A stretch of 64,000 nucleotides of DNA, taken from assembly GCA_964019335.1 (NCBI GenBank), contig OZ025678.1, positions 1 through 64,000 on the forward strand. The letters are read 5' to 3'. A program made the position numbers and the translations under genes. Source of the stretch: Diplonema japonicum. Its lineage: Eukaryota > Euglenozoa > Diplonemea > Diplonemida > Diplonemidae. This document shows positions 43,886 through 52,404 of the stretch, in pieces; within the stretch, counting starts at the first letter, position 1; every line of letters starts with the position of its first letter. Under the pieces are notes generated by a model. It was not told the origin of the DNA, searched no databases, and worked only from the letters and a program-made list of their open reading frames with translations.

Positions 43886-44743
43886 ATGGCATCAAACATG
43901 AGACACATCACACCATACAGGTTGGCCATGGGAATCGACACGGGGACCACATGGAAGGCAAACTGTGTGTGCGTGGGGGTGTTGGGGTTTGTGCATGCTG
44001 CGATTGAGCAGCCTATGTTCACGCCGGTAGGTGCAGCTATCACACAGACGCAGGTGAACGGGAGGAGGTTTAGAGAGAACTTAATGGACTTGTACCAGAG
44101 GAGGGCACTGTACAGATCGCTGCCTGCTGCCTTGGTGAGCTCTGTCCCGAAGTCAATTACACATTACCACTTCCTGAACTTATACGTGGATAACTACCTA
44201 CCTGGTGGGGATCTTGGGAAGGCGACTGCCGGTCAGGCGGCGCTAGCTGGAGTCTTCACAGGAGTGACAGAAACGTTCATCACAACGCCGCTGAACTTCG
44301 TGAGGTACAGGATGCAGAGGCCGGAGTGGGGATACAGGGGGACGGTGGACTGTGTGTACAAGGTGCAGAAGTCAGAAGGGTCGCTTGCGTTTTTCAAGGG
44401 GCTGGGCCCCTCCTTGTTGAGGAACCCGGTGTGCAACGGGGTCGCTTGGTATGTGCTGAAGACGCTTGATGGGGTGCTACCGGAATTCCGAGGGAAGTGG
44501 ATGGTGACAGGTGCTTGTGGGGGTGTTGTGGGATCCTTCTTTTCCTATCCTTTTGAGATCCTTCGGGCAGCGCAAACCCACAACTTCGACCTCAAGGTCA
44601 CCACAAGCTTCTCTTCAATCAGACGTCTCTACACCGGCTGGGTGCCAGGCGCCACACAACTCACCTTCTCGACAGCAATCATGGCCGCAATGGCCCCAAA
44701 CCTCAAACCCCTCAAGCAATGGCTAGATCTGGACACGTACTGA
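43886..44743 (+). CDS. Mitochondrial carrier family protein (atypical)
   Basis: 285 aa from ATG 43886 (an upstream in-frame GTG is ignored). Six-helix carrier layout with about 100-aa repeats. Repeat 2: ITTPLNFVRYRMQ with RGTVDCVYKVQKSEG and FFKGLGPSLLR. Repeat 3: SYPFEILRAAQTHN with LYTGWVPGA. The P-x-D/E-x-x-R motif is intact only in repeat 3; repeat 2 has Asn for the acid and repeat 1 (EQPMFTPVGAA) has lost it, so the matrix salt-bridge network is weak. Moves a metabolite across the inner mitochondrial membrane (substrate not predictable), or belongs to the degenerate outer-membrane members. Starts 71 nt after the carboxypeptidase stop. Confidence 0.85.
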   Translation: MASNMRHITPYRLAMGIDTGTTWKANCVCVGVLGFVHAAIEQPMFTPVGAAITQTQVNGRRFRENLMDLYQRRALYRSLPAALVSSVPKSITHYHFLNLYVDNYLPGGDLGKATAGQAALAGVFTGVTETFITTPLNFVRYRMQRPEWGYRGTVDCVYKVQKSEGSLAFFKGLGPSLLRNPVCNGVAWYVLKTLDGVLPEFRGKWMVTGACGGVVGSFFSYPFEILRAAQTHNFDLKVTTSFSSIRRLYTGWVPGATQLTFSTAIMAAMAPNLKPLKQWLDLDTY

Positions 44744-46847
44744 TGGCAATTGCATTTTCTTTTGAGCAGCCCCCCCCCCCCTCCCTCCCTTCTTCCTTGT
44801 TACCTTTCATAAAGAATAAGTGGGGAAAAGAGGGAGGAATCCCTGTTTCCCTCCTTTTTTTTTTCTTGTCCACACGACGTGCTGTAAATTGGTTTTTAAA
44901 AAAAATATACTGAAACTGTGCCTCTTACCGGGCAAGAGGATAAACTTCATGTATGAAGGGGGTTTTTTCTCTCTCTTTTTTCTCCACACTTTGATTTTTT
45001 TTTCTCCCCCTTTTCACTGATCTTTAAAGCAACCTCCTTTCTCCTATGCACTGTGTTGCAAAGCCAAACGAGGTTTCGAGGGCTGGTTTGGGATTCAAAA
45101 AACTTTTTTTTCCTTTTTTTCTGTCTGGAGTGAAATTAAGTTGGGGCGTAGCGAATGGAGCAAAAAAAAAAAAAGAAAAAAAAAAGGAAAAAAAAAACAT
45201 CATCAGTTCAGTCTCCCTTCGCACTATGGAATCAGATACAGGACATAATCATTTTCTCCCACTCACCCACCCACCCCTCCACCCGTCCTGCCAGAACATC
45301 TTTTATCCCTAAACCAGATCGACATTTATAATTTTACCACTCTCAGTCTTACGGCTGCTTCAGTCAGACTGGGACAAACTCCCTTGATTTTGACCGCCGG
45401 TACATCAGCTATTGCAGTCCCTGTGTTAAGGGCCCATGCTGTGTAGGGTGTGTTACAAAATGTGTTGCACCACCCCTGTTTGTCCCCTCCACCATGTTCA
45501 TTTTGTTCTTGTTCCTTTCTCTTGTGGTGTTTCTCCCCTCTTTTCTTGTTTGTCAAAACCTATCCTTGTGTAACCAATAAATAAAATATCCATACCTTAG
45601 ACTCCTTCCACGCGTCACTTAGAGATAGGTTCTAGTCTTCTTGAAGTGATTCAATCCCTCCCCATCAATGGAAAAAAAAAAGGAAAAAAAAAAAAAAGAA
45701 GAAAGAAGCGAGTAGGGAGTTCTTTTTTTCCCCCTACAGTTTTTTTTTTCTTTCATTTCTTTTTTTCTCTCTCTTCTTTAAATTGCCGGTTACTCGATGG
45801 TCCACGATTGGTCCCCCCACATTTTTTTCCCACCCAAGATTCGTGGGCAAGCCAGTAGCAATAACTGACCAGATGACGAACAGAAGACGTTTGCCAGACG
45901 GAGTGCCATGTACTGTTTTTCAGCATTCGATGCATAGAGGAAAATGCTCTCTTTGTTGAAACAGTTTTACATGTTTCTCTTTACGACGACGAACGAACCA
46001 ATTCTGCTTTTTTTTTTTCTCCCTTTTCTCTCTACTCTTCTTTCTTTTTCTTTTCTTTTCTTTTCCTTTTTTTTTTCCTTTCCCCCCGGGAAAGAAAAAA
46101 AAAAGAATTAACAATAAAAAAACAACGCATGACATACAGTTACAGATTCCTTCTTTTTTTTTTATATTATCGTTTATCTCTCTAAACCTGTATCTCTTTC
46201 AAGGGAAAGGCAGATTTGCATTTAAACAGGGGGGGAGGAGGGGGATGCATTACCGCTTCTCGCCGTCCTGCCTGATAAGGATAAGCAGAAAGAGCATTCA
46301 GTCTTAGATTGATGTGAGGGAACAACAACAAAAAAAAAAAAGAAACGGTTTTCTAAATGTTATTTTTCTACTCTATAAGGATTAATGAACTTGACTCGCA
46401 TATTGACTGGGTCGGGGGAATAAAAAAAAAAAAATAAAGTAAACAAAAAAAGAGAAGAAGAAATTAAGTGAAGAGAACCTCTACCCCCCTCAGCGTGCTT
46501 GCGTGTGTCATTTGGCCAATGCTAGATGCGTTCACGCCGTTGCCCCGCCTTGTGTGCCTCAAATCTGCGCGGAGGGGTTGCCAAAGAGGTGGGGAACAGC
46601 GGTTTAGCAAACCTCTGCCAATCTTGAGCTCTTGGCACCCCAATAGTCCCTTCGTTGTCCCGTCCTAGTCTACTAGCAACCAGAGGTAGCTTCGGTCTGG
46701 CAGCAAAGGAACCGCTTCAGCAATTTGTGTTAACAATCAGCGTCTTTTCATCCCCCCTCCCCTTCCTCTGATTATATTTGTTTTGGTCTTTCGTTCTTAT
46801 TTGTTGTTGTTTGCACCGCTTGATCAACACCACTACCATCAACAGGG
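44744..46847. other. 2.1-kb low-complexity spacer, no gene
   Basis: Dense T, A and C runs; no ORF with convincing composition on either strand. AATAAATAAAATA at 45575-45590 resembles a polyadenylation signal cluster. 46500-46720 is less biased but has only short non-conserved frames. This is the largest break in the plus-strand gene array and the likeliest place for a transcription start or stop. The last bases (CATCAACAG|GGATGG) form the acceptor and start of the next gene. Confidence 0.6.
46844..46845 (+). promoter_or_regulatory. Acceptor-like AG before ATG 46848
   Basis: CTACCATCAACAG|GGATGG: only two bases separate the inferred acceptor from the start codon, so the transcript would have almost no 5' UTR of its own unless a leader is added. 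Confidence 0.45.
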
Positions 46848-48878
46848 ATGGCGTACCCTGGTGCAAAGATGAGTTCGGGGAGCGCAGGCCCCCCTTCCAT
46901 GGATGAGAGAGAGGGTCTCGTGCAGACATGGCACATTCCCGCCAAGCAGAACCCCATGATGAAGCACCAAGCGAGTCTCCCGAGGCTGCCAGTGCCCCCT
47001 TTGGAGCAGAGTCTCAGCATGTACCTGAACTCCGTGCGCCCCCTGTGCAGTGAGGACGAGTGGAAGAGAACAAAGGACGCTGTCATGGACTTCCTGACCA
47101 GCGGTCTGGGGGCGGAGCTCCAAGAGAGGCTGCAGAAGAGAGCTGCGCAGAAATCGAACAGCAGCTGGCTCATCGATTGGTGGAATGAGCTGTCGTACTT
47201 TGGCTACCGCGACCCTGTCGTGATTTACGTCTCTTACTTCTACCAGTTCGTGGCCGACAAGTGGAGCAACATGGTGCAGACAAGGCGTGCTGCCGGCTAT
47301 GTCAAGGCTGCCCTCCGCTACCGCGACCTCGTCGCTTCCGAGCAGCTTGCCCCCGAGATGGCCGGTAAGACACCGCAGGACATGTCTATGTACAAGTATC
47401 TCTTCAATGCCACCAGAATCCCCAAGACGGGCAAGGACTACTACGCCACTTTTGACTTGCAGTGCAACAGCCATGTCATCGTGATGCGCAAGGGGAAAGC
47501 CTATTCCCTAGAGACCAGGCAGAATGGGAAGGAGCTGTCGATGGATGAGATCGCACAGCAGTTAGAGAAGATCAAGGGCATGGCAGGTGCCAGTGGTGCA
47601 AAGACGCCTGTGGGCCTTCTCACTGCGGAGAACAGGGATGTGTGGGCTGACGCAAGGGAGCACCTTGTGGCGACTGGCAACGAGAAGCAGCTGAGGGCCA
47701 TCGACAGCAGCACTCTGGTGGTGTGCCTAGACGACAACATGCCGGAGTCTATCGACGCCAAGGCGAGGGTGGTGTGGCATGGCGACGGGGCGAACAGGTG
47801 GTTCGACAAGCCGTTGCAGTTCATCGTTTCCGAGAACGGCGAGGCAGGTATGTGGCACTCCAACACGACACAACATAACACAACATAACATAACATAACA
47901 TAACATAACATAACATAACATAACACACCAGGATTCATTGGGGAGCACGGTATCATGGATGGCACACCTACCAATGCCTGTGTGGATTGGGTGCTGAATA
48001 CTCTCGCGGTGTCCCCCGCCAAGGCGGAGGTAGGCCCTGGCGTCAACCAAGCACTGCACGCGCCTGAGGAGATCGTCTTCAAGACAGACAGCAAGAGCGA
48101 GGAAAACGTGAGGAAGGCGGCAGTTGCCTTCAAGAAGCTCATCGACGGGGTATGGCAACGACAACAAACAACACGTGACACAGCAAGAGCTCCGCGTCCT
48201 CGACTGGAAGCACTTCGGGAAGAACGGTATCAAGAAGCTGAAAGTGAGCCCCGACGCGTTCTGCCAGATGGCTATCCAGGTAAAGCAACAACAACACCTA
48301 TCATACATCACATCACATCACAGCTTGCGTACAAGAGACTGAACGGGAAGTACGGTGCGACGTACGAAGCATGCTCGACGAGGGGGTTCTTGCACGGGAG
48401 GACAGAGACGATCAGGTCGTGCCACACACCAGGCGCGAAGTTTGTGGCGGCGATGGACGGGAACACTTCTGCGAAGCAGAAATACCAGTTACTGCAAAAA
48501 GCGGCAGCGCACCAAAGCTGGTACGCAAGGGCAGCGTCTAAGGCACAAGGATGCGACAGACACCTCATGGGACTGAAACTGCTTTGCAAGGAAAACGAGA
48601 AGCCAGCACTGTTCTCAGACCCTATGTACACCTTCTCTTCATCGTGGGTTCTGTCCACCTCAGCACTGGCAAGTGAGCACTTCGCTTCGTGGGGGTTCGG
48701 TGAGGTGGTGCCCAACGGCTACGGTGTGGGTTACCTTGCTAACAAGAACAACCTTGCTTTCACCCTCACCTCTCGTACCGACCTTCCCCTCCCTGCTTCT
48801 GCTTTCCACACCGAGCTCAACAAAGCTCTTTATGACATGCACGAGATGTGCAAGGCAGCCCTTACTGCCAAGATGTGA
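46848..48878 (+). CDS. Carnitine O-acyltransferase (CrAT-like)
   Basis: Exons 46848-47847, 47932-48149, 48184-48279, 48324-48878 (introns 84, 34 and 44 nt); 622 aa, equal to animal CrAT. Family signatures: LPRLPVPPLEQSLSMYL near the N-terminus, SHVIVMRKGKAYSL, NRWFDKPLQFIVSENG, FIGEHGIMDGTPTN with the catalytic His (across intron 1), LAYKRLNGKYGATYEACSTR, HGRTETIRSC (carnitine-type), FGEVVPNGYGVGY. Transfers acyl groups between CoA and carnitine for shuttling between peroxisome, cytosol and mitochondria. The C-terminus is A-K-M, which fits a type-1 peroxisome signal (inference). Intron 1 is swollen by an ATAAC repeat. Confidence 0.94.
47873..47925 (+). repeat. (ATAAC)n microsatellite inside intron 1 of the carnitine acyltransferase
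   Basis: About ten ATAAC/ACAAC units between the GTATG donor and ACACCAG acceptor. They lengthen this intron to 84 nt, against 32-47 nt for most others in the window. Confidence 0.9.
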
Positions 48879-49527
48879 TGGCGAAAACTGAAACGACGAG
48901 CAGCCACCTTGCGTGTTGCGTGTGGTCCTTGCTGGTGGACTCCTCCCCCCATCATAGTCAGTTTTTTTATTTCCGTGCAGAAAGAGAACGTTGCAATTAC
49001 CTTTCGGTTTTATGTATTACCAGAACCTTTACCCCCTTTTTTTGTTCTTCTTTCCCTTTTTCGGGAAAGGAAACAAGAGTATTGAATAAAATAAAACAGA
49101 GTCGAGAAGAAAAAAAGTTGATACCCCCTTTTTTTGCCAAAGAGCTGCTTTCCCTTTTCGCCCCCGTGATGGGGCGGGTGACAAACAGGTAGCGAACCTT
49201 TAAAAAATTGCACCACCATATGCAAAAAGAAGAAAAAAAAAAAATATCATTGGTATTTTTTTTTAAATATTTCTTTTTTAAACTTCTCTCTGAGTTTGTC
49301 GCCCATTCACTCCCACTCTCTCTGCTGGTCTGCTAATTAAATTATCTTCACGAAGAAAAAAATTTAATAACACCCCCCCCCCCCTTTTTTCCCCCCCACA
49401 CTCTTGTTTGCGTTTCTGGTATCTCTTTCTGATCCCCTTTCGTCATCCCCCCCCTCCCACTGAATTTTTGTTCTACTGTAAAAAAAAAAAAAAAAAAAAA
49501 CGATTCAACAGAGAATGGCGCAAAAGT
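48879..49527. other. Intergenic low-complexity, no gene
   Basis: A/T and C runs only. C run at about 49373-49384. An A21 run precedes CGATTCAACAG|AGAATGG, the inferred acceptor for the transporter gene. The alternative ATG at 49515 opens only a short frame. Confidence 0.6.
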
Positions 49528-50584
49528 ATGACGGTACTTGGACTCGATACTCCAGTGAAGAAGGGAGTGTTTCTGACATACTTAGGACTATGGTGCGTGC
49601 TTAGGCTTGTGGTGTATGCGTCCCAGCATGACCCGTTGGCTTCAGGGTACGACACTGCTGCATTGTTGGTGGTAGTAACCGTTTTGAAACTGGTTATCAG
49701 CATCGCGTGGTTCTGCGTGGACAATGGCAGCGGCGGGCTGCGAGGCCTGGCACAGCAAGTCAGCACCACACGGCTGCTGTTCCTCCGGTATTTCTTCCCC
49801 GCGGCATCGTATGTGGTTTATGATAACATGATGTTCTTCTGCCTTGCCCGGCTAGACCCTGTGACGTACGTTATCCTTATGCAGTTCCGCCTACCTGTCA
49901 CAGGGTTTGTGTGGCAGACGGTCTTCGGGAGGAACACCACACGCACGCAGTGGTTCGGCCTTGCCTTCATCATGATCGCCTGCATTGTGCAACGAACGAC
50001 TGTTCACAAGTCACAAACTCAAATCACCGACGAGGACCTCGCACGGGGCAACGCCTCATCTCTCATGTTGGGCATCATGGGGGTCGTCGTTCAGATAGCC
50101 TGCGGGGTCTTCAGCTCTATCTACAACGAGAAGATGCTTAAGAAGGGCGACATATCCCTCCACCTGCAGAATATATACATGTACACGCACTCCCTGATCT
50201 GCAACTTGGTGTACATCGTCTGTTTAAACGGCCTCTCTGCGCTGTCGCCTGGGTCCTTCGCGAAGCTGCTGAACAAGTGGGTTGTCCCGACTTGTCTCTT
50301 GCTGTCCTGCATCGGGATCGCAACCTCGCTGTTCTTGAAGCATTTGGACTCTGTGAAGAAATCTATAGCCTCTGCTTTAGAGCTGTTTGGCGATGCTGCT
50401 CTTTCATGGTACTTCTTCGCCATACCTGTGACCCTCCCTACCCTTGGGTCGGTCTTCTTGTGTGCATCAGGGATTGTGGTCTGTTCTTTATTTGAAAAAA
50501 AAAAAAAAAAAAAAACAGTTGTACTCTCAAGAACCTCTTGTCACCCATTCACCAGTATCGAACAAGCACACCAGCATGGTATAG
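49528..50584 (+). CDS. Nucleotide-sugar transporter (SLC35/UDP-galactose type)
   Basis: Exons 49528-50478 and probably 50519-50584 (40-nt intron GTCTGT...A21...CAG); 338 aa. Reading through the A run instead gives a poly-lysine extension to 50790, which I consider an artefact. About ten hydrophobic helices; family features include FFPAASYVVYDNMMFFCL, LDPVTYVILMQFRLPVTG (the Y-x-x-L-x-Q-x-K/R-x-x-T helix), TRTQWFGLAFIMIAC, a central helix pair (GVFSSIYNEKMLK, then LQNIYMY), and DSVKKSIASALELF before the last helices. Moves nucleotide sugars into the Golgi/ER in exchange for NMP. The donor GTCTGT differs from the usual GTATG, so the 3' end is less certain. Confidence 0.85.
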
Positions 50585-51333
50585 GCTTTACGAAGTGCCT
50601 CGAAGAAAAGAAAGAAAAAAAAATACCAAATGGATACATGCGTTGTGCCTTTTCCCCCCTCCCCCCCTTTTTTTTCAAATCTCCGTTTTTCGATTTTCTA
50701 AAGCGAGAGACCCAACTGGGCCGTGTAGTTAACCAGAGAATAAAGAAGAAACAAGAGAGAGAAGAACATGGACCGCACTCCTTGAAATAAAGTATGGGGG
50801 AAAAAAGGAGGAGTGTTCCCAGGGTATCAAGTGATTAGGGGTGACGGGGGGGGCTTTTTCTTTCGAATGTTGTCCTACAGTGTCAGACGTGATGGAACAG
50901 TATAGATCTATATTTGAGGTAATGTTGCCTAAATATCTCTAAGAGGCTTTTTTCCCCCCCCCTCCCGCTTTACTCGCTTAGCCCAGAGGGAGAAAGAGAC
51001 GGGGTATCGTGTGTTTTTCTCCCACTCTTCTTACGGTTTTTTTCTTCTTTTTTTCTTTATCCATTTTTTACGCCTTCAATTCTTTTCCCCCGCCACCCTT
51101 CCTCCTATTTTTAGTTGAATGAATTGGAAGGAGAGAAGGGAGCACTTTAAAAAAAAAAGAAAAAAAAGAAAAAAAAGAAAAAAAAAGGAAGAAAGAGAAG
51201 AAGAAGAAGAAGAAAAAAAAAAAAGACCCCTCTTTTTTTTATTCTTCTCTCTGATTTGCCCCTTTACCCCTCCCAGTCCCGCGTCCCTTGCTAAGAGGGT
51301 TTGATAGCATTTTCTCTGATTTCGTTTTGTATA
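50585..51333. other. Intergenic low-complexity, no gene
   Basis: Pyrimidine and purine runs. AAGAAAA-type tract at 51149-51225. Nothing coding. Ends at ACCCTTGCAG (51339-51348), a possible acceptor for the SPRY gene. Confidence 0.6.
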
Positions 51334-51846
51334 ATGTTACCCTTGCAGCATATGGGGATTATACCCTTCCAACTAGACACGGCACCACCACACCCTGGAG
51401 TACGTGTTGAAGATGATGTAGCAGTAAAGGATGTGAACGGGGGATGGGTTACACTGCAGGCGACGAAGGCCATTTCACCGGGAAACCACCAATGGGGGCT
51501 GAAGATACTGGACCAAGGTGATGGGAGCGATGGGTCAGGGCTCATGGTTGGCTTGCTGCCGAAGTTGTCACAAACAGCCTTACCTTGCACGGGGTCAAAG
51601 TACCTATCTGAGCTCGGGGGGTGGTGCATCAGCCGTGCTGGGCAGGTCTACGGTCCGTGGAAGTGCGACAGGCTCACCTTCGGCACAGGGCACGTCTTGG
51701 AATTCAACGTAGACATGGCACGTGAGGTGGTCACCATCACATCAGGCAAGGAAAGGGTCACAGGCTTTATCTCCGGCCTGCGGGACTCCGAGATCTATCC
51801 AGCCGTCTCCTTGTACTACATCAATCAAAAGGTCATGTTTGTTTAG
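51334..51846 (+). CDS. SPRY-domain protein, about 165-170 aa
   Basis: The frame from ATG 51334 (or 51352, directly after CTTGCAG; the latter is the better start if trans-spliced). Nearly the whole protein is a SPRY/B30.2-like beta sandwich: GNHQWGLKILDQG at the start, MVGLLPKL, GGWCISRAGQVYGPW, FGTGHVLEFNVDMAREVVTI (the hallmark D-x-x-x-x-x-V turn), GFISGLRDSEIYPAVSLYY. SPRY domains are protein-interaction modules; here it stands alone with no RING or other domain. The function cannot be given. Acylphosphatase starts 142 nt downstream. Confidence 0.72.
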   Translation: MLPLQHMGIIPFQLDTAPPHPGVRVEDDVAVKDVNGGWVTLQATKAISPGNHQWGLKILDQGDGSDGSGLMVGLLPKLSQTALPCTGSKYLSELGGWCISRAGQVYGPWKCDRLTFGTGHVLEFNVDMAREVVTITSGKERVTGFISGLRDSEIYPAVSLYYINQKVMFV

Positions 51847-51988
51847 AAAAGGAAAACAGAAAAAAAAAAGAAAAAAAAAAAAGAAAAAAAAAGAACCTGT
51901 CGCCCCTTTCCAGGGTTGTCTTTCTTTGTTCAAGTGCTCAACATTCCTCAGTTCCACCAGTACAAAGCCATATCCCCAGGACGGGCAC

Positions 51989-52243
51989 ATGGGTAGTCAG
52001 TGCATAGAGGGTATCGTCGAGGGTAGGGTGCAGCATGTGCACTACCGTGCCTTTGGACAGGAATATGCTGCGTCTCTTGGTCTATCCGGTTCTCTTCACA
52101 ACATGTGGGACGGGCGGGTCTCCTTCAGGGCATCGGGTCCAGAAGGTGCCACCAACAACTTCGCCCACTGGCTGTGGAAGGGCAGCCCCAAGTCTCACGT
52201 CACAGCAGTCGAGGTGCACCCTTGTGGCGGGATGAAAAAATGA
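51989..52243 (+). CDS. Acylphosphatase (84 aa)
   Basis: From ATG 51989, 9 nt after ATCCCCAG. Acylphosphatase pattern: EGRVQHVHYRAFGQEYAASL (V-x-G-x-V-Q-x-V-x-x-R with the phosphate-binding Arg), LGLSGSLHNMWDGRVSF (L-G-L-x-G-x-x-x-N with the catalytic Asn, then D-G-x-V), NNFAHWLWKG, SHVTAVEV. About 10-15 residues shorter than the usual 98 aa, mainly in the N-terminal strand. Hydrolyses carboxyl-phosphate bonds in the cytosol. The frame extends upstream without an ATG until a homopolymer region. Confidence 0.82.
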   Translation: MGSQCIEGIVEGRVQHVHYRAFGQEYAASLGLSGSLHNMWDGRVSFRASGPEGATNNFAHWLWKGSPKSHVTAVEVHPCGGMKK

Positions 52244-52404
52244 GCAATATATTAGGTGGCCGTCCTTTCTACACTTACACGTTTAAGCTATAGTCAGTTT
52301 TTTGTTGTTTTTTTTTCCCCGGGTATTCTGCTACTCTGGTTGTCCATATCCTTCTAGCTCAACTCAGCCAGCACAGGAGGCATCGGGGACTTGATGCCGC
52401 GAAG
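52244..52404. other. Short spacer with acceptor-like AG at 52375-52376
   Basis: AGCCAGCACAG|GAGGC precedes ATG 52405 by 28 nt. Nothing else seen. Confidence 0.4.

Noticed and set aside
50479-50790. Poly-Lys extension of the nucleotide-sugar transporter
   Set aside because: It arises from reading through an A21 run; splicing it out gives a normal short C-terminus.
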